DNA of 23,848 nt from a bacterium UBP2_UBA4780 (lineage in GTDB: Bacteria; Edwardsbacteria; AC1; EtOH8). Where the stretch lies: positions 1 through 23,848 of the forward strand of contig DHHE01000083.1 in the NCBI GenBank assembly GCA_002403115.1. Direction: 5' to 3'. Below, one piece after another: positions 1 through 7,658 of the stretch (positions are counted from its first letter, which is position 1; each line of letters begins with the position of its first letter). The notes under the pieces were generated by a model. It was given only the letters and a program-made list of their open reading frames with translations. It was not told the origin of the DNA and ran no database searches. The position numbers were made by a program, and so were the translations under genes.

Positions 1-618
1 GTTGACCACGGTGGCCGAGTCGGCCCGGGCGATTAATTGGCCGCCGTAGTCCTTGGAGATCTCCAGAAGATAAGGCTGGCAGAAGGAGACGAAACCGATG
101 CGGAGGCCCTTGACGTCAATAAAGGCCGGCAGGCAGTAGGGGTGGTTTTTCCCGCTGTCGAACCCGGCGGGATGGGGAAGGGCCAGCCTGAAGGAGTCGC
201 CCCGGCCGCTGTGGACGATGCCGGCCTGGTCCAAAAAGCGCTGGGTGTCGAAGAAGCCGTCCTCCCCGCAGTCGGGCGCGTGGTTGTTGGCCAGGGCCAG
301 CAGGCGGAAGCCAGCCATCCGAAGCTCCCGCGCCGCGGCCGAGGTGTCGCCCTTGAACTTCCAGGGGCTGGGGGTCCGGTAATCGGCCGTGGTCAGGGGC
401 GATTCAAGGTTGCCGATGGCCAGGTCGGCCGACCTCAAGAGGGAGAGGGTGGGGACGTACGGATAGTGCAGGCCGGCGGTGTCGGTGATGCGCTTGACCC
501 CGCGTCCCAGCATGATGTCGCCGGCCAGGGCCAGGGTCAGGGTCGAGTCGGAGGGAAACGCCATGGCCGGGGCGGCCGAAAGCCATAAGGCGGAGACGAA
601 AAATACGGGCCCCCTCAT
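1..618 (-). CDS. CapA-family (poly-gamma-glutamate synthesis type) metallophosphatase-like protein, C-terminus cut by window edge
   Basis: The first 206 codons are visible; the gene runs off the left end. Residues 1-20 look like a Sec signal peptide ending in AMA, so the protein is probably exported. CapA-family signatures follow in order: AGDIMLGR at 32-39, NLESPLT at 70-76, a KFKGD stretch near 87-91 and ANNHAPDCG at 110-118, followed by a DT...LDQAGI segment. This is the calcineurin-like fold of the PGA_cap family, linked in other bacteria to capsule or cell-surface polymer handling; the substrate here is unknown. The start ATG at 618-616 overlaps the stop of the upstream deacetylase-like gene (ATGA), implying translational coupling, and no strong ribosome site is seen. 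Family assignment is secure; the physiological role is not. Confidence 0.9.
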   Translation of the reverse strand, partial: MRGPVFFVSALWLSAAPAMAFPSDSTLTLALAGDIMLGRGVKRITDTAGLHYPYVPTLSLLRSADLAIGNLESPLTTADYRTPSPWKFKGDTSAAARELRMAGFRLLALANNHAPDCGEDGFFDTQRFLDQAGIVHSGRGDSFRLALPHPAGFDSGKNHPYCLPAFIDVKGLRIGFVSFCQPYLLEISKDYGGQLIARADSATVVN

Positions 619-1706
619 CGCGGCAGCAGCCTGGAGAACGGCACCAGTTGGACGGGTCGGTCCCGGCCCTGCGGAAAAACCTCTCCCACCGCTTTCAGGG
701 CGCTCTCGGTGGCCGGCAGGAGGACCAGCGCCCGGCCCCGGGACTCGGCGACCTCCAGGGCCTTGCGGAGCGAGGCCCCGGCCTCGGAGACCGAGGCCGA
801 TCTTCCCAGGTAAACGTCGGGCGTGAAGTAAGGTATCCCCCTCTCCCGGCACGAGGCCGAGGCCAGGGAGCGGGCGGTGGGGACCGGCTCGACCAGGGCC
901 AGGCCCCGTCCGGCGCAGAACCTTGCCACCTCGGCCATGACCCTCTCGTCCTCCACCGCCCGGCTGCCGTGATGGACGCAAAGGGCCGCGGCGCCGGAAC
1001 TGAGGGCCGGAAGGCGGGACAGTTTGGCGCGCATGGCCGCCGGCCCGTCGTCCACCAGGACGGTGTTGGGGCCGGGATCCCGCTTGGGATAGCCCTTCGG
1101 CTCCAGGGGCAGGAAGGCGAGGATCTCCTTCCCTCCGGCATTTCCGAGTTGCCGGCCGCAGACAACCGACATCACCGCCGGGCAAGACGCAAGGCGCTTC
1201 CACTGGCCGGACCAATCGCCCTTGATCTCGTAAGCGACCATGGCCAGAAGGGGCCTGGTTTGTCCGTCGGCGGCGCCGGAAAGGTTTTTCCGGACAACAA
1301 GCCTGAGCTTCGGGCCATCGCCTCCGCCGACATGCATTACCAAGGTTGCCCGGCGGCGGTCCTCGGCGGCCGAATCCACCGAGAGCCCGTGTCCGCCGGC
1401 GATCCGGTGGATGGCCAGGTTGGCCGAGACCAAGTTCCAGGAAGGGGGGACCACCACCCGCCAGAGGGGCGGGATGGAATCGGCCGTCGCCTGACGCCCC
1501 GACCGCCAGCCGTGGGCCGACATGCTGTCCAAAGACGCCCCGAAGCCCTCAAGGGACGCGGGGGGCCGGCCCCTGATGCCGGAAAGCCCCGGGCCGACGG
1601 CATGCTTCAGCCTGGCGGCGATAAAGGTCAAGATCACCAACAGAACCGCCAGGCCCAGAAGTCCGAGCCAGCGGCCACCCCTCTTTTTCCTCTTTCCCCT
1701 GGCCAT
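615..1706 (-). CDS. Divergent polysaccharide deacetylase (YibQ-type) homologue, membrane anchored, catalytic motifs altered
   Basis: The protein has 363 residues. A basic N-terminus (MARGKRKKRGGRW) precedes one membrane segment at about 13-31, so the rest should lie in the periplasm. The C-terminal half matches the divergent polysaccharide deacetylase family: LPLEPKGYPKRDPGPNTVL at 199-217, VHHGSRAVEDERVM at 244-257 and PDVYLGRS at 296-303. Oddly, the family's Asp-Asp segment (IDDLGY-like) reads VAYEIKGD at 157-164, the NHMGS motif reads HHGS, and the closing GHP motif is missing at LLPATES (329-335). It may be a weakened or non-catalytic member. An upstream in-frame ATG at 1817 would add a low-complexity stretch ahead of the basic segment; 1706 is preferred because of the membrane-anchor layout and the promoter just in front. 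It is coupled to the CapA-like gene by an ATGA overlap. Confidence 0.82.
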   Translation of the reverse strand: MARGKRKKRGGRWLGLLGLAVLLVILTFIAARLKHAVGPGLSGIRGRPPASLEGFGASLDSMSAHGWRSGRQATADSIPPLWRVVVPPSWNLVSANLAIHRIAGGHGLSVDSAAEDRRRATLVMHVGGGDGPKLRLVVRKNLSGAADGQTRPLLAMVAYEIKGDWSGQWKRLASCPAVMSVVCGRQLGNAGGKEILAFLPLEPKGYPKRDPGPNTVLVDDGPAAMRAKLSRLPALSSGAAALCVHHGSRAVEDERVMAEVARFCAGRGLALVEPVPTARSLASASCRERGIPYFTPDVYLGRSASVSEAGASLRKALEVAESRGRALVLLPATESALKAVGEVFPQGRDRPVQLVPFSRLLPR

Positions 1707-1716
1707 ACAGGCGTAA

Positions 1717-1745
1717 ACTTTATCAGATGGAGAGGGGAAAGTCAA
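1717..1745 (-). promoter_or_regulatory. Promoter for the deacetylase/CapA unit, possibly giving a leaderless mRNA
   Basis: Read on the minus strand, TTGACT (1745-1740) is separated by 17 bases from TAAAGT (1722-1717), with a TG one base upstream of the -10 (extended -10). The expected transcription start near 1710 is only a few bases before the ATG at 1706, and no Shine-Dalgarno sequence lies between. This supports both the chosen start codon and leaderless translation. The prediction rests on sequence pattern only. Confidence 0.5.
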
Positions 1746-1914
1746 GGAGGGTCGAGGTGAGGATGCCGCGCCACCGTTCCCCGCAGCGCCATGATCCGCA
1801 GAGAAAACGCGGCCCATATAGGGGAGTAATTGTAACGGAAGAGGTTGGCCGTGGGGATAAAAAAAGCCGAATTTAGCGGATAAGTAAAAAAATACGGGTA
1901 TCTCGAATAAACGA

Positions 1915-1943
1915 TTGACTTTTCCCTTAAAATATGCTATTTT
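1915..1943 (+). promoter_or_regulatory. Promoter for the polysaccharide-export operon
   Basis: TTGACT at 1915-1920, a 17-base spacer, then TATTTT at 1938-1943 with an extended -10 TG at 1935-1936. It lies in an AT-rich island (about 1850-1990) in otherwise GC-rich DNA, 61 bases before the preferred ATG at 2005. The first 11 bases (TTGACTTTCCC) are identical to the start of the divergent promoter at 1745-1735. Confidence 0.6.
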
Positions 1944-2004
1944 AATAAGTTAAGAAAAGGAAGCTTGGTTTAACTTTAACCAGAGCACCTTTATGGGGAT
2001 GATC

Positions 2005-3702
2005 ATGAGGAAAATGCTCCTGACCGCCGCCTTGGTGGCAGCGATTAGTGCTCAAGCAATGGCCACCCGTTATCCGATACTTGGCGGCCCGGGCCTGGTG
2101 CATGTCCAATCGGCCAAGGTGGGTCCCGGGTTCGGTTTCAGGACCATCAATGCCATAAGCATGTACGGGGCGGACAATCTCAACGGTCTGGACTCGATCA
2201 ATGACAGTTACATCGACCTTTGGAGCCACAACTCCGTCACGTATTCACCGATGAGGGGGCTGGGCCTGACCCTGAGCGGCTTGGGCCACGGGGAGAAATG
2301 GACGTTCGCGAACGCGGCCTCGGACCAGGACGCCATGCTGGGCTGTCCGGGCGACGTGGCACTGTCGGTGAAGTACTCCTATCCCCTTAAGGGAGGGATG
2401 ATCGACCTGGCACTGATGCCCAAGGTCACCATACCCATGGGGAGCGAGGGGACGTCCTCGGATGGGAGGACGCTGGTGGTGGACCCGGCCTCGCAGACCG
2501 GGAAGCTGGATTTCGGGGCCAAGGTCCTGGCCGACTTCAACCTGGGCAGGACCACGCTGTACGCCAACGCGGGCTACATGACCCGCGGGGAGCAGCGTCC
2601 CCAGGTGCCGTTCGGCTTTGCCGGGGAATACGGCATATCGGCCATGTTCTCCGCCTTTCTTGAAGCCTCGGGTGAAATGCGGATGGGCGCGGCCAAGGAC
2701 ACCTCCGCCAGGACCTGGTACCCCAGGGGCGTGGGCTATGACCGGAACGAGCTAAGGATGAGCCCGGGCGTCCGGTTCGTGCCCTTCGAGCTCCTGGCGG
2801 TCAACCTGTCGGCCGACATCGGGCTGTCCGACGTCACCGCTCCCTGGCAGCTGGTGTTGGGAATAGACTTTCCGGCCGCGGCCGGACGGGCGGCCCAGGC
2901 CCTGATACTGGGGGGGATCGCCGGGTTGATCAAGGACCGTGACAACCAGGTGCCGATGAAGGGGATGATCACCTTCCCCGGCTCCGACCTTCCGGGCCTG
3001 GTGAGCGACAACATGGGGACCTACGCCTCCCAGCTGCCGCCGGGCGAGTACAAGATACACATATACGCCAACGGCTATCGCTGGCTGGAAAGGCGGATCA
3101 AGGTGGAGCCGGGCAAGAGCATCAAATGGGACCTGACCCTCAAGCGCAAGCTGGGGAACGTCGCCGGCAAGGTGGTGGACGCGGCCACCGGGGCGCCGCT
3201 AGCCGCCACCCTGTCGTTCGCCGGGTCCTCCATCCCGCCCTTCGCCAGCGACCCGGCCACCGGCGCCTTCGAAACCCAGGTGCCGCCGGGAAAGTACCGC
3301 CTGTCGGCCTCTGCGGCCGGCTACCAGAGCCAGGAGTTCGAGCACAGCGTCAGGGACAAGAGCCAGATCGACCAGGTGTTCTCGCTGCAGTCTCTGACCG
3401 TGGCCGCGCGACCGTCGCCGCCGACAGCCACGCCGTCCTATCCGCCGCGGCCGCCCCGGGGCACGGACAGGCCGCCGGCAGTAACCCCGGATAGACCCAA
3501 ACCGGAGCCGAAACCGGCCCCGGCAAAAATGACGGCCGAGGAGATAGACGCCCTGTACAAGACCGGCGTGAGGCAGTTCATGAACGAGGAGTTCAAGAAG
3601 GCCGAGGCCACCTTCCAGAAGGTCATCAAGGCCGATCCGGGCAACGCCAAGGCCAAGGATTACCTGGCCAAGACCCGGGCCCGCCTCAAGCTCATAAAAT
3701 AG
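2005..3702 (+). CDS. Exported beta-barrel-like protein with two CpD-type domains, Pro-rich linker and C-terminal TPR
   Basis: The protein has 565 residues from ATG 2005, chosen because GGGG at 1995-1998 gives a well-spaced ribosome site; an ATG at 1993 is possible. Residues 1-20 are a signal peptide ending AQAMA. About 25-300 show alternating hydrophobic/polar strands rich in Gly and aromatic residues (for example LRMSPGVRFVPFELLAVNL), as in outer-membrane beta-barrels. Two carboxypeptidase-regulatory-like beta domains follow at about 316-378 and 383-460, each with a PPGxYxxxxxAxGY pattern. A Pro/Lys linker spans about 468-508 and a TPR-like helix pair spans 509-565 (EEFKKAEATFQKVIKADPGN). 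It is the first gene of an operon with an SLBB protein and a Wzc-like kinase, so it could be part of the outer-membrane polysaccharide export machinery. That role is inferred from position only. Confidence 0.78.
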   Translation: MRKMLLTAALVAAISAQAMATRYPILGGPGLVHVQSAKVGPGFGFRTINAISMYGADNLNGLDSINDSYIDLWSHNSVTYSPMRGLGLTLSGLGHGEKWTFANAASDQDAMLGCPGDVALSVKYSYPLKGGMIDLALMPKVTIPMGSEGTSSDGRTLVVDPASQTGKLDFGAKVLADFNLGRTTLYANAGYMTRGEQRPQVPFGFAGEYGISAMFSAFLEASGEMRMGAAKDTSARTWYPRGVGYDRNELRMSPGVRFVPFELLAVNLSADIGLSDVTAPWQLVLGIDFPAAAGRAAQALILGGIAGLIKDRDNQVPMKGMITFPGSDLPGLVSDNMGTYASQLPPGEYKIHIYANGYRWLERRIKVEPGKSIKWDLTLKRKLGNVAGKVVDAATGAPLAATLSFAGSSIPPFASDPATGAFETQVPPGKYRLSASAAGYQSQEFEHSVRDKSQIDQVFSLQSLTVAARPSPPTATPSYPPRPPRGTDRPPAVTPDRPKPEPKPAPAKMTAEEIDALYKTGVRQFMNEEFKKAEATFQKVIKADPGNAKAKDYLAKTRARLKLIK

Positions 3703-3711
3703 CGATCAACC

Positions 3712-4173
3712 ATGAAGCTGACGGCGGCGGCAAAGCCGATCCTTCTACTGCTGGCTGCGGCGCTCCTTTCCCCGGGGCCCGCCCCGGGGCAGGATGATTT
3801 CAGCTTCCAGCGCGATTCCCGCCTTCTGATCGAGGTCCACGTCTGGGGCGAGGTCAACAAGCCGGGGCTGTACCGGGTGCCCGACGGCTCCACCGCGCTG
3901 GACGCCATCTCGCTGGCCGGCGGCCCCACCCAGTTCGCGTCGATCTCCAAGGTCAAGCTGACCCGCGCCCCCGGCGGCGGACCCCGCAGCGAGAAGATAG
4001 ACCTCGACCGGTACGCCGACGGCAGGCCGGACGGGCAGCTGCCGGTGCTCAGGCCCGGGGACATGATCACCGTCCCGCGCAACGCCCGGTTCTTCTGGAA
4101 GGACGCGGTGCAGATACTGGCCGACATCGCCATCATCGTCAACGTCTACTACCTTATTTCCCGTAACCGCTAG
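3712..4173 (+). CDS. Minimal SLBB-domain polysaccharide-export protein with C-terminal membrane segment
   Basis: The protein has 153 residues. A signal-like hydrophobic stretch at about 8-20 is followed by one SLBB beta-grasp domain: EVHVWGEVNKPGLYRVPDGS at 41-60, TALDAISLAGGPT at 61-73 and LRPGDMITVPRN at 113-124. The last 20 residues (about 131-149, AVQILADIAIIVNVYYLI) look like a membrane helix. Wza-type export proteins are about twice as long and start with a Poly_export domain; that domain is absent here. The gene begins 9 bases after its upstream neighbour and precedes the Wzc-like kinase by 49 bases. It probably bridges the inner-membrane kinase to an outer-membrane exit. The SLBB call is firm; the mechanism is inference. 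Confidence 0.85.
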   Translation: MKLTAAAKPILLLLAAALLSPGPAPGQDDFSFQRDSRLLIEVHVWGEVNKPGLYRVPDGSTALDAISLAGGPTQFASISKVKLTRAPGGGPRSEKIDLDRYADGRPDGQLPVLRPGDMITVPRNARFFWKDAVQILADIAIIVNVYYLISRNR

Positions 4174-4222
4174 CGACCCGGCGGGCGACTCCGGGGAGCA
4201 ACCCAAGCCATCGGAGAAGATC

Positions 4223-6481
4223 TTGGACCAGACCGCGGAAAACAAGGCCAAGGAAACCAACCTCTACGAGATAATCGACCTGCTGTGGCGGCGGAAGACG
4301 CTGATCTCCGTCTGTCTGCTAGGGGTGCTGGTGCCCATCGCCGTGGCCACCTTCACCATGCATCCGGTTTACGAGGCCCAGACCACCATCATCTTCGAGC
4401 AGAGCCGCGAACCCATCCCCGCCTTCGACCTCTCCGAGAACATCACCCGCAAGACCTACATCGTCAACCAGATCGAGGAGATCAAGTCCCGGTCGCTCTC
4501 CGAGGAGGTGGCCCGCAGGCTGGACTCCACGCTGGCCCGCGATCTGGCGCCCGAGACCGCCAAGACCGAGCCGATCGGGTCGCAACTGGGCTACATCGCC
4601 GGCAAGATCAAAAGCAACATCTCGGTGGAACCGGTGCGCGAGTCCGACGTCCTGCTGGTGAAGTTCCAGGGGCCCAGCCCGCGGTTGGCCGCCGAGGCGG
4701 CCAACCTGGTGACCGCGGTGCTGATGGACCGCAACGCCTCGGTCAAGAGGGAACAGGCCTCGTCCACCCGCAAGTTCATCGAGGACCAGATGCCGACGGT
4801 GGAGGCCAACCTGAACAAGGCCGAGGAAGCCCTCAAGGGCTTCAAGACCCAGAACCAGGTGGTCACCCTTTCCAACGAGGCCTCGGAGATACTGAGCCGG
4901 ATCACCGCGGTGGACGTGGATTACAACAGGGCGGTGACCGACAACCAGACCCTGCAGCGCCGCCTGGAGGCCATTTACGAGCAGCTGCGGGCCCAGGGCG
5001 GGGACACGGTGGGGGCCTTCACCTCAGGCTCCCTGGCCGACGGGCTGCGCCAGAGCCTGATCGAACTGCAGATGGAGGTCACCCAGCTCTCGGTCAAGGG
5101 CTACGGGCAGGACCATCCCCAGATCGTGCGTCTCAACTCCCAGATCGGGAGCACCAAGGAGAAGCTGAACCGGGAACTGCAGGCCATCACCAGCGGAAAG
5201 TCGGTGACGCCCATGCCCCAGATGGCTAGCCTGATGGCCCAGATCCCGCCCCTGCAGATCGAGCTGGCCACCACCCAGGCCCGGGAGCGGGCGCTGAAGA
5301 GGATCCTCGACCAGTACGAGGCCAGCATGGGGCGGCTGCCCTACAAGGAGCTGCAGCTGGCCAGGCTGGAACGGGCCAAGGAGGTGGGGGAGAATCTCTA
5401 CAAGCTGCTGATGGAGAAAAACGAGGAGGCCAAGATCACCGAGGCCGGCAAGCTGGGAAACCTAAGGGTGATAGACCCGGCCCTGCCTCCGGGCTCGCCC
5501 ATCAAGCCGCGCAAGGCCCTGAACCTGGCCATCGGGCTGATCGTCGGGCTGACGCTGGGGCTGGTACTGGCCTTCTTCCTGGAGTCGCTGGACAACTCGG
5601 TCAAGACGCCCGAGGAGCTGGAGCACAACTTCGGACTGCCGGTGCTGGGCCTGATCCCCGTCATCCAGTCCCAGGAGAGCGGCCGCAAGCGGAAGCGCAA
5701 CGGGATGGACGAGGTCGAGAGGATATCCTCCACCCTGGTCACCCGCTACACCCCGCGCTCGCCCATCTCCGAGGCCTACCGGGGCATGAGGACCAACATC
5801 CAGTTCTCCCGGATCGACACCCCCCTCAAGACCGTGGTCATCACCTCGTCGGCGCCCTCGGAGGGCAAATCCACCACCGTGGCCAACCTGGCCATCACCA
5901 CCGCCCTGATGGGGGTGAAGACCCTGCTGGTGGACGCGGATCTGAGAAGGCCGGTGGTCCACTCGCTGTTCGGGCTGGAGCGGGAGCCGGGGATGATCAA
6001 CGTCCTGGCCGAGAAGCTGCCGCTGGAGAAGGTGGTCAAGCCGTCGGGGATCGAGTCCCTGGACATCCTGACCTGCGGTGCCATACCGCCCAATCCCTCG
6101 GAGCTCCTGAACACCCAGCGGATGCGCGACCTGATCGCCCTGCTCAGCAGCAGGTACGACCTGGTGCTTTTCGACAGCCCGCCGGTGCTGACGGTCACCG
6201 ACACCTGCGTGCTGGGCTCGCGGGTGGAGGGGGTGGTGCTGGTGGTCAACTCCCACGCCACCGACCGCCGGGCCCTCAACCGGGCCAAGATACTGCTGGG
6301 CAACGTCAAGGCCAACGTGCTGGGGGCGGTGCTCAACCGGATCGAGATATCCACCCTGGTGGGCAGCTACGACTACTACTACTATCATTACTATTATTAC
6401 TTCGACGACGAGGGCAAGAAGAAGATGCACCGCCGTAGGAAACTGTGGGATAAGTTCAAGCGGGGCCGGCACCGGGCCTGA
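4223..6481 (+). CDS. Wzc/GumC-like polysaccharide co-polymerase fused to BY-type tyrosine kinase
   Basis: The protein has 752 residues. The start is TTG at 4223 with ribosome site GGAG at 4213-4216; no ATG fits. A Wzz-type N-terminus has one membrane segment at about 27-45, a long periplasmic coiled-coil region, a GNVR-like stretch before residue 400 and a second membrane segment at about 434-457. The cytoplasmic kinase follows: Walker A APSEGKST at 544-551, Walker A' VDADLRRP around D571 and D573, and Walker B LVLFDSPP with D651. The tail carries nine tyrosines at 716, 718-721 and 723-726, then a basic end. BY-kinases autophosphorylate such clusters to cycle oligomerisation during capsule or exopolysaccharide polymerisation. 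As in proteobacterial Wzc, both halves are in one chain. It ends the operon, before a strong terminator. Confidence 0.95.
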   Translation: MDQTAENKAKETNLYEIIDLLWRRKTLISVCLLGVLVPIAVATFTMHPVYEAQTTIIFEQSREPIPAFDLSENITRKTYIVNQIEEIKSRSLSEEVARRLDSTLARDLAPETAKTEPIGSQLGYIAGKIKSNISVEPVRESDVLLVKFQGPSPRLAAEAANLVTAVLMDRNASVKREQASSTRKFIEDQMPTVEANLNKAEEALKGFKTQNQVVTLSNEASEILSRITAVDVDYNRAVTDNQTLQRRLEAIYEQLRAQGGDTVGAFTSGSLADGLRQSLIELQMEVTQLSVKGYGQDHPQIVRLNSQIGSTKEKLNRELQAITSGKSVTPMPQMASLMAQIPPLQIELATTQARERALKRILDQYEASMGRLPYKELQLARLERAKEVGENLYKLLMEKNEEAKITEAGKLGNLRVIDPALPPGSPIKPRKALNLAIGLIVGLTLGLVLAFFLESLDNSVKTPEELEHNFGLPVLGLIPVIQSQESGRKRKRNGMDEVERISSTLVTRYTPRSPISEAYRGMRTNIQFSRIDTPLKTVVITSSAPSEGKSTTVANLAITTALMGVKTLLVDADLRRPVVHSLFGLEREPGMINVLAEKLPLEKVVKPSGIESLDILTCGAIPPNPSELLNTQRMRDLIALLSSRYDLVLFDSPPVLTVTDTCVLGSRVEGVVLVVNSHATDRRALNRAKILLGNVKANVLGAVLNRIEISTLVGSYDYYYYHYYYYFDDEGKKKMHRRRKLWDKFKRGRHRA

Positions 6482-6517
6482 TCCCCCGACCGCCCCCGAG
6501 GCAGATCAATCGATTCC

Positions 6518-6553
6518 ACTGAAGCGGCGCCCGGTCGCCGCTTCAGTCTTTGT
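6518..6553 (+). terminator. Intrinsic terminator of the polysaccharide-export operon
   Basis: A perfect 12-base-pair stem, ACTGAAGCGGCG (6518-6529) with CGCCGCTTCAGT (6536-6547), has a 6-base loop and is followed by CTTTGTT. It lies 36 bases after the kinase stop and before the galE ribosome site. Confidence 0.85.
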
Positions 6554-6578
6554 TCACCATATTTATATAGGATAAAGC

Positions 6579-7556
6579 TTGAAGGTACTGGTGACCGGCG
6601 GGGCCGGGTACATCGGCAGCGTGACGGCCGAGCGCCTGCTGGCCGCCGGCGACCAGGTGACGGTGCTGGACGACCTGAGCCAGGGGCACCGGGCGGCGGT
6701 GCCGGCCGGCGCGGATTTCGTCCAGGGTGACGCCGGGGACCGGCCCTTGGTGGAGCGGGCGCTCCGGGAGCGCGGCATCGAAGCGGTGATGCACTTCGCC
6801 AGCTTCAGCCTGGTGGGCGAGTCCATGCAGAGGCCCTTCAAGTACCTCCGGGGAAACACCGCCACCGGGTTGTCGCTGCTGGAGGCCATGGCGGAATGCG
6901 GGGTCAGGCGCTTCATCCTCTCCTCCACCGCCAACCTGTTCGACAAGCCGGGGCGCATTCCGGTGGCCGAGACGGAGCCGGTGGTCCCCGGCAGCCCCTA
7001 CGGCGAGTCCAAGCACGCGCTGGAGCGGGCGCTGAAATGGCTGGAGCGGATCAACGGACTGCGCTACGCGGCCCTGCGCTACTTCAACGCGGCCGGGGCC
7101 ACCGCCGAGCGGGGCGAGGATCACCATCCGGAGACCCATCTCATCCCCTTGGTGCTAAAAACCGCCATGGGCAAGCAGGAGAAAGTGGTGATCTACGGCG
7201 ACGACTATCCCACCCGAGACGGCACCTGCGTCCGCGACTACATTCATGTGTCGGACCTGGCCCGGGCCCACATCCTGGCCCTGCGGGCGCTGGACCGGGG
7301 CAGCCTGGTTTACAACCTGGGCAACGGGCGGGGGTTCACGGTAAGTGAGGTCGTCGAGACCGCCCGGGAGGTGACGGGGCGGGAGATCAGAACCGAGGTC
7401 GGATCCCGGCGGCCGGGCGATCCGGCCGAACTGGTGGCCTCGTCGGAGCGGATCAGAAAAGAGCTGGGGTGGGAGCCGGAGCATGCCGACCTCAAATCGA
7501 TCATCTCATCGGCCTGGGAATGGCACTCAAGCCATCCTGATGGCTATATAGATTAG
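6579..7556 (+). CDS. galE: UDP-glucose 4-epimerase
   Basis: The protein has 325 residues of the extended short-chain dehydrogenase type. It interconverts UDP-glucose and UDP-galactose (or the N-acetyl forms) with tightly bound NAD in the cytoplasm. The NAD motif TGGAGYIGS is at the N-terminus (about 6-14). The catalytic triad region is SST at 115-117 with Y141-G-E-S-K145. ALRYFNAAGA and the GalE hallmark DDYPTRDGTCVRDYIHVSDL follow. Translation starts at TTG 6579, since MKVLVTGG begins exactly there and AGGAT at 6569-6573 is correctly spaced. SSTANLF replaces the commoner SSxAxYG, a variant that may affect substrate choice. The gene lies between the export operon and a sugar-nucleotide dehydrogenase, consistent with precursor supply. 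Confidence 0.93.
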   Translation: MKVLVTGGAGYIGSVTAERLLAAGDQVTVLDDLSQGHRAAVPAGADFVQGDAGDRPLVERALRERGIEAVMHFASFSLVGESMQRPFKYLRGNTATGLSLLEAMAECGVRRFILSSTANLFDKPGRIPVAETEPVVPGSPYGESKHALERALKWLERINGLRYAALRYFNAAGATAERGEDHHPETHLIPLVLKTAMGKQEKVVIYGDDYPTRDGTCVRDYIHVSDLARAHILALRALDRGSLVYNLGNGRGFTVSEVVETAREVTGREIRTEVGSRRPGDPAELVASSERIRKELGWEPEHADLKSIISSAWEWHSSHPDGYID

Positions 7557-7633
7557 ACACAAATTTACACAGATAATCATTGATTGATACAAGAGGCATA
7601 AGATCCCATTGAAAATCGGCGAAAATCTGTGTC
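7556..7633. repeat. Imperfect intergenic palindrome (copy 1)
   Basis: The left arm from 7556 (GACACAAATTTACAC...) and the reverse complement of the right arm ending at 7633 (GACACAGATTTTCGC...) match over about 27 positions with several mismatches. It fills almost all of the galE-dehydrogenase gap, starts on the last base of the galE stop codon and ends just before the next ribosome site. It shares the ACAC(T/A)GAT core with the copies at 12738 and 23129. Confidence 0.65.
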
Positions 7634-7658
7634 CAGAAAAGAAACCTGAGGGATAATC

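Noticed and set aside
5462..6472. Long minus-strand open frame opposite the BY-kinase, and similar long frames opposite galE, metG and the TldD-like gene
   Set aside because: They are Gly/His/Gln/Arg-rich mirror translations of GC-rich coding sequence with no family motif, and the plus-strand proteins are unmistakable.
6542..6569. Separate galE promoter (TTCAGT ... TATATA) just after the terminator
   Set aside because: The -35 lies in the terminator stem and is poor; a start from it would remove the AGGAT ribosome site, so the evidence is too weak to list.
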